A DNA stretch of 64,000 nt from Paludibacter propionicigenes WB4 (lineage in GTDB: Bacteria; Bacteroidota; Bacteroidia; Bacteroidales; Paludibacteraceae): NCBI RefSeq assembly GCF_000183135.1, contig NC_014734.1, positions 3,038,001 to 3,102,000 on the forward strand, written 5' to 3'. The notes beneath the pieces are model-generated. The model was not told where the DNA came from. It saw only the letters and a program-made list of their open reading frames with translations, and did not search any database. The position numbers and the translations under genes were made by a program. Position 1 is the stretch's first letter; every line of letters starts with the position of its first letter. This document shows, one piece after another, positions 54,270 to 63,212 of this stretch.

Positions 54270-55079
54270 ATGATTGAACTGAAAAACATCAGCTACCATT
54301 ATCCCGATAGCACAGCAGCTATTGACGATATTTGTTTTTCGGTGTCGGAAGGCGAGAAACTGGTGGTGGCAGGAGCCAATGGGGCGGGAAAATCCACCCT
54401 GTTTCTGTTGCTGAATGGTATATTGAAACCGCGAAAGGGCGACTACTTTTTTGATGGAAAAAAAACAGGATACAGCAAGCGTGAACTTCTGGCATTGCGT
54501 CAGCAGGTGGGTATCGTATTTCAGGAACCGGACAGTCAGCTGTTCTCGGCCAGTGTGTACGAAGAAGTGGCTTTCGGTCCGCTGAATATGGAGTTGTCGC
54601 GCGATGAAGTGCGTCAGCTTGTTGACAGTACTCTGGCAGCACTCGACATTGAGAGTTTGAAAGATCGCCCGCCTCATTTGCTGAGCTACGGACAGAAAAA
54701 GCGGGTGGCCATTGCCTCGGTACTGGCAATGAATCCGCGGATTATCATTTTCGACGAACCCACTGCGGGGCTCGATCCGGCTCATGCGGCAGAGATTATT
54801 GTATTGCTCGAAAAACTACATAAAGCCGGCAAGACCATTATCATTTCCACCCACGATATGAACTTTGCCTATCAGTGGGCAGGTAGGATGGTCGTGCTGC
54901 ACAAGGGCCGTGTGGTCGGAGAGGGAACGCCCAACGAAGTATTTGCCAACGAGGAACTCTTGAAACAAAGTCAGCTGGAGCTTCCTTTTATATTGCAGGT
55001 GTTTAAAGCCCTGAACAGCGATGCAAAGAGTCCGAAAACCATGGATGAACTGATACAATACATAAATACCCGCGCATGA
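54270..55079 (+). CDS. cbiO: Cobalt ECF transporter ATP-binding subunit CbiO
   Basis: A 269-residue ABC ATPase: Walker A GANGAGKST (about 37-45), Q-loop VFQEPDSQLFSASV, signature LSYGQKKRVAIA, Walker B IIIFDEPTAGLD and H-loop STHD. It powers cobalt import with CbiQ. A repeat element separates it from cbiQ, but orientation and function indicate the same unit. Its last 4 bp overlap cbiA. Confidence 0.96.
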   Translation: MIELKNISYHYPDSTAAIDDICFSVSEGEKLVVAGANGAGKSTLFLLLNGILKPRKGDYFFDGKKTGYSKRELLALRQQVGIVFQEPDSQLFSASVYEEVAFGPLNMELSRDEVRQLVDSTLAALDIESLKDRPPHLLSYGQKKRVAIASVLAMNPRIIIFDEPTAGLDPAHAAEIIVLLEKLHKAGKTIIISTHDMNFAYQWAGRMVVLHKGRVVGEGTPNEVFANEELLKQSQLELPFILQVFKALNSDAKSPKTMDELIQYINTRA

Positions 55080-56431
55080 AAGGAATAGTAATAGCAGGAA
55101 CAAACAGCGGATGCGGAAAAACCACCGTCACCATAGGCTTGATGAGCTTATTGGCCGAACGGGGGCACAAGATTGCTCCATTCAAAACGGGTCCCGATTT
55201 TATCGATCCGGCTTTTCACCGGAAGGTAACGGGCACACCGTCTTACAACCTCGACACATTTTTAATGAGGCAGGAGGTGATAAAACATCTTTATGCCAAA
55301 CATACCGAAAAGAAAGATTTTGCGGTGGTGGAGGGGGTAATGGGTTTGTACGACGGTATGGGCGACGAAGCCACCGGAAGTGCTGCCGAATTAAGTAAGT
55401 TGCTTGCGCTGCCTGTGCTGTTGGTGGTGAGTTGCAAAAGTATGTACCAAAGCGTGGCGGCTATTGTCAGTGGCTTTAAGCATTTTGACCCGCAGGTGAA
55501 TGTGGCGGGAGTGATACTGAATCATGTGCCCAACGCAGATAGTTATGCTTTTCTGAAAAAGTATATCGAAACACATACGGGCGTGCCTTGCGTGGGTTAT
55601 CTGCCGACGAACAGTGACATCTCGCTCGAAAGTCGTCATCTGGGATTGGTACAAGCCGGTGAAGTAGCGGGATTGGATGAGAAGATTGAAAAGCTAACTG
55701 CTATTTTGAGAGAGACAATCGATGTGGAACTTTTGGAGAAACTTGCGGCACAAGATAGGCTACCGAGCACAAACTTAGAGGTAGCAGAACCCTGGAAACG
55801 GGACCTGAGTTCATTGCGAATAGCTGTGGCTCGCGATAAGGCTTTTCAGTTCTATTATCAGGATAATCTGGAGCTGCTGGAAGAAAACGGTGCAGAGTTG
55901 GTCTATTTTAGTCCGCTGAACGATGCATGTTTACCGCCTGATATTGATGCAATTTATATAGGTGGCGGTTATCCCGAAGTATTTGCCAGGGAGTTATCCG
56001 AAAATAAAAGCATGCTGCAGGAAATGAAAACGGCTGCTGTGTGGGGATTACCCATTTTTGCCGAATGTGGCGGATTGATGTATCTGACAGAGGGAATTGA
56101 AGATGCGGAAGGTCATTTTAATCCGATGGTGGGAGCATTCAACTGCAAGGTGCAGATGACTGCACGCTTGCAACGCTTTGGATATTGCAACGTGAGTTAC
56201 AATGAATCTGTGACCCGCGCACACGAGTTTCACCGTTCACGCATTATTCCGGCGGCGGAAGAACCGAATTATACAATGAGTTATCAGCTCACTAAACCCG
56301 AAAAAAATAAAAACTGGACCTGTGGCTTGAAATATAAAAATGTGCTGGGCGGTTATGCGCACTTCCATTTCTGGTCCGAACCCTTGTTTTATCACCAAAT
56401 AATTGACTTATGGATGCAAAAAACTATATAA
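55076..56431 (+). CDS. cbiA: Cobyrinate a,c-diamide synthase
   Basis: A 451-residue CobB/CbiA protein: N-terminal ATP site GTNSGCGKTTV, the conserved GVMGLYDG, and a C-terminal class I glutaminase-like domain with AECGGLMYL (nucleophile Cys) and a late His in GYAHFHF. It amidates the a and c side chains of cobyrinate with glutamine and ATP, the final corrin-ring step encoded here. It overlaps cbiO by 4 bp and cbiC by 22 bp. Confidence 0.96.
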   Translation: MKGIVIAGTNSGCGKTTVTIGLMSLLAERGHKIAPFKTGPDFIDPAFHRKVTGTPSYNLDTFLMRQEVIKHLYAKHTEKKDFAVVEGVMGLYDGMGDEATGSAAELSKLLALPVLLVVSCKSMYQSVAAIVSGFKHFDPQVNVAGVILNHVPNADSYAFLKKYIETHTGVPCVGYLPTNSDISLESRHLGLVQAGEVAGLDEKIEKLTAILRETIDVELLEKLAAQDRLPSTNLEVAEPWKRDLSSLRIAVARDKAFQFYYQDNLELLEENGAELVYFSPLNDACLPPDIDAIYIGGGYPEVFARELSENKSMLQEMKTAAVWGLPIFAECGGLMYLTEGIEDAEGHFNPMVGAFNCKVQMTARLQRFGYCNVSYNESVTRAHEFHRSRIIPAAEEPNYTMSYQLTKPEKNKNWTCGLKYKNVLGGYAHFHFWSEPLFYHQIIDLWMQKTI

Positions 56432-57042
56432 TACTGAATCCGGCGGATATTGAAACCCGGAGTTTCGAGATCATTACCGAAGAGTTAGGGCATTTAAACC
56501 TGTCGCCGGAGTTGGCTCCCATTGTGAAGCGGGTGGTACACACAACTGCCGATTTTGATTATGCACGCATTACCGAAATACAGTCCGGTGCCGTATCCTC
56601 GGCGGTGGCTGCCCTCGTTGCGGGTTGCAAAATTTACAGCGATACACGCATGATCATAGCCGGAGTAAGTAAACCGATGTTGAAAAAACTGAATTGCGAG
56701 TTGTATACGTATGTGGACGATGCCGAAGTATCTGCTCAGTCGAAAGAAAAAGGGCTCACCCGATCTATTCTGGGCATTGAAAAGGCGGTAGAAGATCCCG
56801 ACACCCGGATTTTTGTTATCGGCAATGCACCCACTGCACTGGTGCGGTTGGGCGAACTGATTCAGGAAGGCAAAGTACGTCCGGCACTGGTTATTGGTGT
56901 GCCGGTGGGTTTTGTGGGAGCCAGTGAATCGAAAGAGTTTATCAAGAAAACCGGCGTGCCTTACATTGTCACCAACGGACGTAAGGGCGGAAGTACGGTG
57001 GCTGTAGCCATACTCAATGCACTACTTTATACCCAACGATAA
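56410..57042 (+). CDS. cbiC: Cobalt-precorrin-8 methylmutase
   Basis: A 210-residue CbiC/CobH protein with VKRVVHTTADFDYA (catalytic His) and GNAPTALVRLGELI, VGVPVGFVGASESKE. It moves a methyl group from C11 to C12, giving cobyrinate. It is translationally coupled to cbiA. Confidence 0.96.
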   Translation: MDAKNYIILNPADIETRSFEIITEELGHLNLSPELAPIVKRVVHTTADFDYARITEIQSGAVSSAVAALVAGCKIYSDTRMIIAGVSKPMLKKLNCELYTYVDDAEVSAQSKEKGLTRSILGIEKAVEDPDTRIFVIGNAPTALVRLGELIQEGKVRPALVIGVPVGFVGASESKEFIKKTGVPYIVTNGRKGGSTVAVAILNALLYTQR

Positions 57043-57047
57043 AAAAG

Positions 57048-58172
57048 ATGTTATCTGCTACCCGTTACATAAATGGAAAAACCTACCGATACGGTTACAC
57101 TACCGGCTCATGTGCCGCTGCGGCTGCCCGGGCTGCGGCTACCATGTTGGTGTCGGGACAGGAGCTCACCGAAGTGCAGCTCTCTACGCCAGCGGGTGTA
57201 ATGCTCACCTTGAGTATCTGCGATGTTGAACGCGGTGAGGAGGTAGTGTCCTGTGCGGTGATCAAAGATTCGGGCGACGATCCCGATGTGACCAACGGCA
57301 TCAAAGTGTATGCACGGGCCTCGTTCAACACCGAAAACCGCTTGATTATCGAAGGAGGTACAGGCATCGGGCGCGTCACCAAAAAAGGTTTGCAGGTACA
57401 GGTGGGCAGTTGGGCCATCAACCCCACACCCATGCGCATGATTACCGAAGCTGTGCAGTCGGTGATGGACGAAAGGGGAATAAGCATCCAGCTATCCATT
57501 CCGGAGGGAGTGGAAATAGCAAAGAAAACATTCAACGAACGACTGGGCATAGTGGGAGGCATTTCCATCCTGGGTACTTCGGGTATTGTGGTGCCCATGT
57601 CCGACGAGGCATTTAAAGAATCATTGGCACTGGAAGTATCTATGCTCAAAGAAAAAGGCTGTACCGGCATCGTGCTTACACCGGGCAACTACGGACAAAC
57701 ATTTATTGCCACGCATATTCCGCAGGCGCAGGACTGTGTCGTGACCACCAGTAACTTTATTGGGTATATGCTGCACGAAGCGGTGCGCAACGGAATGACC
57801 AGGGTACTACTGGTGGGGCATATTGGCAAATTGGTAAAAGTAGCCGGCGGAATATTTCACACGCACAGCAGTGTGGCCGATGGCCGCAACGAAATAATGG
57901 CAGCACACTATATGCAGTACTGTGGCGATGCTGCGGCATTTTCGCAGATCATGAAAAGCAATACTTCGGAGGAAGCCATTGACTATATTACCGCTCCGGG
58001 ATTTTTTGATTATCTGAGCACAGTCATTCAGCGCCGCTGCGAGGAACATATCCGCCACAAAGCTGCGATTGAAGTTATAGTCTTCTCGCAAGACAAAGGG
58101 CTGCTTGGAAAAACGGTTGGAGCAGAAGAGTGGATGAAAGGTAATGACCCCAAGCCCCTAAAGGGGATGTGA
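57048..58172 (+). CDS. cbiD: Cobalt-precorrin-5B C1-methyltransferase CbiD
   Basis: A 374-residue CbiD: RYGYTTGSCAAAAARAA at the N-terminus, GGTGIGRVTKKGLQV and LVGHIGKLVKVAGGIFHTHS. It methylates C1 in the anaerobic pathway. GC content is clearly higher than in the flanking Sus loci. The last ten residues (GNDPKPLKGM) are encoded by a CCCCAAGCCCCTAAAGGGGA repeat that also supplies the stop region, so the native C-terminus has been replaced or extended by the repeat. Confidence 0.95.
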   Translation: MLSATRYINGKTYRYGYTTGSCAAAAARAAATMLVSGQELTEVQLSTPAGVMLTLSICDVERGEEVVSCAVIKDSGDDPDVTNGIKVYARASFNTENRLIIEGGTGIGRVTKKGLQVQVGSWAINPTPMRMITEAVQSVMDERGISIQLSIPEGVEIAKKTFNERLGIVGGISILGTSGIVVPMSDEAFKESLALEVSMLKEKGCTGIVLTPGNYGQTFIATHIPQAQDCVVTTSNFIGYMLHEAVRNGMTRVLLVGHIGKLVKVAGGIFHTHSSVADGRNEIMAAHYMQYCGDAAAFSQIMKSNTSEEAIDYITAPGFFDYLSTVIQRRCEEHIRHKAAIEVIVFSQDKGLLGKTVGAEEWMKGNDPKPLKGM

Positions 58173-58189
58173 AATACTTTCGTCTCTGA
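58147..58189. repeat. GGGG/CCCC dispersed repeat at the end of cbiD
   Basis: CCCCAAGCCCCTAAAGGGGA followed by TGTGAAATACTTTCGTCTCTGAA. It matches the right ends of the repeats at 54031 and 59016. Between here and cbiE lie short tandem TTGTAACT-like units. Confidence 0.75.
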
Positions 58190-58276
58190 AGTGATGAAAA
58201 ACGAACAACCCGTTTTGACGGGATTGTCGGATAAATACCTTGTAACATGTAACTATCAACTTGTAACTAAAAAAAC

Positions 58277-58936
58277 ATGTCATATCAACAACATAACGCT
58301 AAAAAGATCAATGTCTGCGGCATCGGACCGGGTAATCGGGAGCTCATTGTGCCGGAAGTATTTCGGTTGGTGGCTGAAAGCACGTTGGTAGTAGGTGGAA
58401 GTCGTCATTTGGAGATATTCAATGTGAGCGATAAAGAAACGTGGGTACTGCGCAATAATATAGAACAGATCATTGAAACATTAAAAACGTCAGAGCATAC
58501 TGCTATGACCGTTTTAGTGTCGGGCGATACTGGTTTCCATAGTTTACTCACAACGCTCTTGCGCCATTTCGCAGCCAATGAGTTGAATGTTGTTCCGGGC
58601 ATTAGCAGTTACCAATACTTTTTTGCTAAGCTTGCCATGACCTATCACGATGCATGGATAGGTAGTTTGCATGGTATGACGGTGGATTATGTGATGAAAG
58701 TCAAATCGAACCGAAAGACTTTTCTACTGACGGATAGCCTGAATTCGTGGAAACAAATTGCCACGCATTTATCCGAAACCGGATTGGGTGAATGTGAGAT
58801 GTATGTTGGTAATCGCTTATCGTATCCCGATGAACAAATCCTTTTTGGCACTGCCAATGACTTGAAAGAACAACAGCATGATTTCGGACTTTGCTCGGTA
58901 ATTATAGTCAATGAAAATGCCAGTGATAAAGACTAG
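58277..58936 (+). CDS. cbiE: Cobalt-precorrin-7 C5-methyltransferase CbiE
   Basis: A 219-residue SAM-dependent tetrapyrrole methylase: VCGIGPGNRELIVPEV, LVSGDTGFHSLL and VVPGISSYQYFFAKLAM. It methylates C5, and with CbiT (C15 methylation and decarboxylation) converts cobalt-precorrin-7 to -8. In many bacteria cbiE and cbiT are adjacent or fused; here a repeat of about 115 bp lies between them. Confidence 0.94.
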   Translation: MSYQQHNAKKINVCGIGPGNRELIVPEVFRLVAESTLVVGGSRHLEIFNVSDKETWVLRNNIEQIIETLKTSEHTAMTVLVSGDTGFHSLLTTLLRHFAANELNVVPGISSYQYFFAKLAMTYHDAWIGSLHGMTVDYVMKVKSNRKTFLLTDSLNSWKQIATHLSETGLGECEMYVGNRLSYPDEQILFGTANDLKEQQHDFGLCSVIIVNENASDKD

Positions 58937-59015
58937 GAATATAAAGACGTAATAAGTAGTGGAGATTAAATAATATAGTACTCTTAAGAGAAATGTTATA
59001 CGATACGGAAGTAAT

Positions 59016-59130
59016 TTTAAGTCCCCTTCAGGGGAACCAACGGTCAGCGTAGCTAATTAGGGGCGGTTTTAAAATGTATTTTCCGCCCCAAGCCCCTAAA
59101 GGGGATGTTAGATAGTGTAGTCTTTGAAAA
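59016..59130. repeat. ~115-bp dispersed repeat, copy B
   Basis: TTTTAAGTCCCCTTCAGGGG..., ATTAGGGGCGGTTTTAAAAT..., CCAAGCCCCTAAAGGGGATG. It is nearly identical to 54031-54153; copy A has an extra short CGACCGAAGGGAG segment in the middle. A frame in phase with cbiT runs into it but is not used. Confidence 0.8.
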
Positions 59131-59179
59131 AATTGAATGCTACATTATTTATCAACATGTAATTTTTAAAATAATAAAA

Positions 59180-59773
59180 ATGAATAAACAGCCAAAACAA
59201 CTTACTGCGGGCATTCCCGATAGCGAATTTATCCGCGGCGATGTGCCCATGACCAAAGAGGAAATCCGCATTTTATCTATATCGAAACTTCAGCTCACGG
59301 TGGGCGATTGCCTGCTCGATGTGGGAGCCGGTACCGGTTCGGTAAGTATTGAGATGGCGCGCTTGCTCCCCGAAAGCACGGTGTATGCCGTGGAGCAAAA
59401 AGCAAAGGCATTGGACCTGATAAGGCTAAATGCACTGAAGTTCGAAACGCCGAATATAAAGGCCATCGAAGGCAAAGCACCCGAAGCGTTAGCGAACCTG
59501 TCGGGCGTGAATAAGATATTCATTGGCGGTTCGGGCGGCAATCTGAAAGAAATAATTGATTGGGTAGAGCGTAACTGTCAAACAGGCTCACGGGTAGTGA
59601 TTAATGCGGTAACGTTGAATACCCTGATTGAATGCCGACAAGTCTTCAACGAGCAGGAATTCAGTACCCCGGAAATAATTCAGGTGAGCATTAACCGCAT
59701 TGAAAAGTTGGGTAATGCCGAAATGTTCCGACCACAATCGCCTATATTTATTATTTCTACAACACGATTATAA
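59180..59773 (+). CDS. cbiT: Cobalt-precorrin-6B C15-methyltransferase (decarboxylating) CbiT
   Basis: A 197-residue class I methyltransferase: IPDSEFIRGDVPMTKEEIR, SAM motif LLDVGAGTGSVSIEMA and FIGGSGGNLKEII. It methylates C15 and removes the C12 acetate carboxyl. I use the ATG at 59180 because the frame upstream is repeat-derived. Confidence 0.94.
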   Translation: MNKQPKQLTAGIPDSEFIRGDVPMTKEEIRILSISKLQLTVGDCLLDVGAGTGSVSIEMARLLPESTVYAVEQKAKALDLIRLNALKFETPNIKAIEGKAPEALANLSGVNKIFIGGSGGNLKEIIDWVERNCQTGSRVVINAVTLNTLIECRQVFNEQEFSTPEIIQVSINRIEKLGNAEMFRPQSPIFIISTTRL

Positions 59774-59782
59774 AAAATAGAT

Positions 59783-60472
59783 ATGAAAGGAAAATTTTAT
59801 GGCATAGGAGTGGGACCGGGTGATCCCGAACTGCTGACGTTGAAGGCTGTCAGGGTACTGGCTAACATCGATGTACTGGCTGTCCCTGAGAGTAAACGGG
59901 AAGCCGGTAGTGTGGCGCACGATATTGCACGCCCTTACCTCAAAGCAGGAGTGGAAGTGCTTACCCTTACTTTCCCCATGATCAGGGATGCGGAGGCCAA
60001 GGCCAAGATTCGTCGCGACAATGCCCTGCGCATTATCGAAAAGATTGATGCCGGATTGAACGTGGCATTTCTTACCCTGGGCGATCCGATGTTGTACAGC
60101 ACTTATATCTATTTGCTTGACAATATGAAAGATCAGGGTATCGACATTGTGTCCATCCCGGGCATCTATTCATTTTCGGCCATCAGCAATTTGCTGAATG
60201 AACCGTTGGTGAAGGGTGACGAGAGCATGGCGGTCATTTCGGAGTTTAACCCCGAAGTGTGGGAAAAACTGCAATCGGTTCAAACCATTGTGTGCATGAA
60301 GGTGTCGGCCTATGGCGGGCAACTGTTCGATGCTTTGCAAAGACAGTCCTATCGGAAAATGGTGATGGTGACCAATGCCGGAAAAGAAACCCAAACGGTT
60401 TCGTACAACCAGGAGGACTTGAAGGGGGATATACCTTATTTTACAACAGTAATAGTATCAAAAACAGAATAA
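59783..60472 (+). CDS. cbiL: Cobalt-factor-II C20-methyltransferase CbiL
   Basis: A 229-residue tetrapyrrole methylase: YGIGVGPGDPELLTLKAV, FLTLGDPMLYSTYIYL and IPGIYSFSAISNLLN. It adds the C20 methyl group to cobalt-sirohydrochlorin, the second step after CbiX. The stop codon overlaps the cbiF start (TAATG). Confidence 0.95.
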   Translation: MKGKFYGIGVGPGDPELLTLKAVRVLANIDVLAVPESKREAGSVAHDIARPYLKAGVEVLTLTFPMIRDAEAKAKIRRDNALRIIEKIDAGLNVAFLTLGDPMLYSTYIYLLDNMKDQGIDIVSIPGIYSFSAISNLLNEPLVKGDESMAVISEFNPEVWEKLQSVQTIVCMKVSAYGGQLFDALQRQSYRKMVMVTNAGKETQTVSYNQEDLKGDIPYFTTVIVSKTE

Positions 60473-61245
60473 TGGAATCAAAAGTTTATTTTATCGGTGC
60501 AGGTCCCGGCGATCCGGAGCTGATTACGCTCAAAGGGCACAAAGCCATTGGCGGGGCTGATGTGATTATTTATGCCGGCTCGCTGGTCAATCCGCAGGTA
60601 TTGGCTAATTGTGGGAAGGAAGCTGTAATTTACAACAGTGCCGAAATGGATTTGCCCGAAATCATTGAGGTAATGAAAAATGCCTGCGCGCAGGGACTGT
60701 CGGTGGCTCGCGTGCATACAGGCGACCCTTCTATTTACGGTTCTATCCGTGAGCAGATAGAAGAACTGGACAAGTTGCAAATCGGATACGAAGTAATCCC
60801 GGGCGTAAGCTCGTTTACTGCTGCTGCATCGGTATTGTGTAAGGAATTTACTGTGCCCGAAATTTCGCAAACCGTCATTTGTACCCGTTTCGAAGGCCGT
60901 ACACCGGTGCCCGAACTGGAGCAGATAGAGCTGTTGGCTTCGCACAAAACGTCGATGGCCATTTTCCTGTCGGTACACATGATGGAGAAACTAGTGGAGA
61001 AGTTGACGAAACATTATAGCGGTTCAACGCCCATAGCTGTTGTCGAAAAAGCCACCTGGACCGATCAACGTGTGGTGCGCGGAATGCTCAACGACATTGT
61101 CCTGAAAGTAAAGGAAGCCGGCATCCGAAAAACAGCCATGATTCTGGTAGGTGATTTTTTGGGTACGGAATACAACAATTCTAAGCTCTACGATGCCGGA
61201 TTTACACATGAATACCGACAGGGGAAAACACCATGTGGGGAATAA
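60472..61245 (+). CDS. cbiF: Cobalt-precorrin-4 C11-methyltransferase CbiF
   Basis: A 257-residue tetrapyrrole methylase: VYFIGAGPGDPELITLKG, ARVHTGDPSIYGSIREQ, VIPGVSSFTAAASVL and VVEKATWTDQRVVRG. The start is the ATG overlapping the cbiL stop. It methylates C11. Its 3' end overlaps cbiG by 13 bp. Confidence 0.96.
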   Translation: MESKVYFIGAGPGDPELITLKGHKAIGGADVIIYAGSLVNPQVLANCGKEAVIYNSAEMDLPEIIEVMKNACAQGLSVARVHTGDPSIYGSIREQIEELDKLQIGYEVIPGVSSFTAAASVLCKEFTVPEISQTVICTRFEGRTPVPELEQIELLASHKTSMAIFLSVHMMEKLVEKLTKHYSGSTPIAVVEKATWTDQRVVRGMLNDIVLKVKEAGIRKTAMILVGDFLGTEYNNSKLYDAGFTHEYRQGKTPCGE

Positions 61246-62240
61246 TTGCCATCACGCAGCAGGGTCTGGCATTGGCCAAAAAGCTAAAAGTACAATTCCC
61301 GGATTCGGTGATTTACACATTAGCTAAATGGCACGATGAGGAATGTACCCCCATTGAACCCGACTTAAGCACGTTTACGGCTCAGCTTTTCGACCGACAT
61401 AAAACCCTGGTGTATATTATGGCTACGGGTATTGTAGTGCGCAGTATTGCCCGGCATCTGGTGGATAAAACGGTCGATCCGGCCGTGGTAGTGCTCGATG
61501 AAAAAGGCCAATTTGCAATAAGTTTGCTTTCCGGACATTTAGGTGGCGCCAATGCCGTGGCCAGTGAGATAGCCGTAACAATCGGTGCCACGGCGGTCAT
61601 CACTACGGCTTCGGATGTGCAGGGCATGCCTTCGGTGGATATGATTGCCCAAAAACATCAACTTATCATTCAGTCCATGCACGATGCAAAAATACTCACC
61701 GCCATGACGGTGAACGGGCAGAAGGTAGGCTGGCGCAATGATAGTTTGCTGAACTTACCTTGTTATTATCCTTGTGATGAAGCTGAAGCCGATGGATTGG
61801 TAGTGGTTAGTAGTCGTACGGATTTAGTGGAGAAAGTGCCTTTTGCACAACTTATTCCACAAAATATCACTGTGGGAATAGGGTGCAGGCGTGGCGTGGC
61901 GGGCGAAAACATCGTCGACTTTATCCGGCAGCAACTAGATGAACACGCTGTTCACCTGCAAAGCATCCGGCAACTAGCCTCCATCGACATCAAGCACGAC
62001 GAGCAAGGTATTCTTGCAGCTGCGGCTCATTTTGGAGTGCCGGTAGTATTTGTAGAAACTGCAGAAATAGAAAAGATTGAACAGAATTTTACATCCTCAG
62101 CCTTTGTAAAATCACAGGTAGGTGTATCGGGGGTTTGCGAACCGGCTGCATTTATTGCCGGAGGAAGAGCGGGAGAATTTATCAGTAGAAAAAAATCAAA
62201 AGAAGGAATAACGGTCGCCATTTTCGAATCGGCCGTGTGA
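61233..62240 (+). CDS. cbiG: Cobalt-precorrin-5A hydrolase CbiG
   Basis: A 335-residue CbiG: YIMATGIVVRSIARHLVDKTVDPAVVVLDEKGQ...SLLSGHLGGANAVA in the N-terminal half and VGIGCRRGVAGENIVDFI with TYxPxAGVSGVCEPAA-like end (KSQVGVSGVCEPAAFIAGG). It opens the delta-lactone and releases acetaldehyde from C20, contracting the ring. It is complete and not fused to CbiH as in some genomes. Confidence 0.95.
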   Translation: MWGIIAITQQGLALAKKLKVQFPDSVIYTLAKWHDEECTPIEPDLSTFTAQLFDRHKTLVYIMATGIVVRSIARHLVDKTVDPAVVVLDEKGQFAISLLSGHLGGANAVASEIAVTIGATAVITTASDVQGMPSVDMIAQKHQLIIQSMHDAKILTAMTVNGQKVGWRNDSLLNLPCYYPCDEAEADGLVVVSSRTDLVEKVPFAQLIPQNITVGIGCRRGVAGENIVDFIRQQLDEHAVHLQSIRQLASIDIKHDEQGILAAAAHFGVPVVFVETAEIEKIEQNFTSSAFVKSQVGVSGVCEPAAFIAGGRAGEFISRKKSKEGITVAIFESAV

Positions 62241-62303
62241 AACATAGAAGTTTTCCGGCACATAATATTTAAACACAATAGCACACATAGAAATAATGAA
62301 GAA

Positions 62304-62398
62304 AAGACTTAGTTGACATAGTAATAGTATCTGACGATACTATTGCCGAGTACTAGATTATCCCGATATTCGGGATAATACTATGTGGTCTTAGTCTT
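62304..62398. repeat. Cloverleaf-like nested inverted repeat between cbiG and cbiH
   Basis: Outer arms AAGACT (62304-62309)/AGTCTT (62393-62398) and ACATAGTA (62316-62323)/TACTATGT (62379-62386) enclose two perfect hairpins: AATAGTATC-tgac-GATACTATT (62323-62344) and ATTATCCCGA-tat-TCGGGATAAT (62357-62379). It can fold as a three-way junction on either strand. It does not code and occupies the centre of the 62241-62472 gap. Confidence 0.75.
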
Positions 62399-62472
62399 AT
62401 TTATTCAATTAAAAACTATTGTGTACTATGTGATTAAAATTGATCAATAATAATTATCGTATACATAAAAAC

Positions 62473-63207
62473 ATGAAGGGAAAAATCTTTGTAGTAGGAA
62501 CTGGTCCCGGTTTCGAAGAATATCTGAGCCTGAGAGCCATTGAGGTATTGAAAGAATGCGATGTGGTGGTAGGCTACAAAACCTATATTGCACTGATCGA
62601 AAAACTGATTGAAGGTAAAGAAATCGTTTCGTCGGGCATGCGTCGCGAAGTGGAACGGTGTGCTATGGTGTTGGAAATTGCCGAAAGTGGTAAGAATGTG
62701 TGTCTGATCAGTAGCGGCGACTCGGGTGTGTACGGCATGGCCGGCGTGGTGCTCGAAATGGTAGACAAAGCCCAAAACGGCATTGAAGTGGAAATTGTAC
62801 CGGGTATTACTTCTGCCCTGTCTTCGGCTTCGCTGGCAGGAGCTCCACTGATGAACGACTTTGCAGTAGTGAGTCTGAGTGATCTGATGACCCCTTGGGA
62901 GATAATAGAAAAACGTACCGAAAAAGCGGCCGAAGGCGATTTTGTTATCTGTGTGTACAACCCCAAAAGCAAAGAACGCGTAGAGCAAATTCGTATATTT
63001 GTGGATATCGTACTACGGCATCGTAGCCCGCAAACACCGGTGGCCATTGTGCGGAATGCCATGCGCGATGAGGCGGCTGTAACGCATACCACGCTGTCCG
63101 AAATGCTGGAACACACCATCGATATGACTACAACACTGATCATTGGCAATTCGCAGACCTACTATAGCAATGGGAAAATGATTACACCACGCGGCTATAA
63201 AATTTGA
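62473..63207 (+). CDS. cbiH: Cobalt-factor-III C17-methyltransferase CbiH
   Basis: A 244-residue tetrapyrrole methylase: IFVVGTGPGFEEYLSLRA, LISSGDSGVYGMAG, VPGITSALSSASLAGAPL and FVICVYNPKSKERVEQ. It methylates C17 and drives ring contraction. The start is the ATG at 62473; a TTG at 62440 is in frame but falls in AT-rich sequence. Confidence 0.95.
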   Translation: MKGKIFVVGTGPGFEEYLSLRAIEVLKECDVVVGYKTYIALIEKLIEGKEIVSSGMRREVERCAMVLEIAESGKNVCLISSGDSGVYGMAGVVLEMVDKAQNGIEVEIVPGITSALSSASLAGAPLMNDFAVVSLSDLMTPWEIIEKRTEKAAEGDFVICVYNPKSKERVEQIRIFVDIVLRHRSPQTPVAIVRNAMRDEAAVTHTTLSEMLEHTIDMTTTLIIGNSQTYYSNGKMITPRGYKI

Positions 63208-63212
63208 AAAAC

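Noticed and set aside
57095-57688. Minus-strand frame opposite cbiD
   Set aside because: GC-rich DNA leaves few stops on the opposite strand; cbiD is certain and the product looks like low-complexity antisense translation.
59105-59179. Upstream extension of cbiT
   Set aside because: The extra residues are encoded by the dispersed repeat and AT-rich sequence; the family start fits the ATG at 59180.
60259-60471. Upstream extension of cbiF
   Set aside because: It overlaps cbiL by more than 200 bp; the conserved protein starts at the ATG overlapping the cbiL stop.
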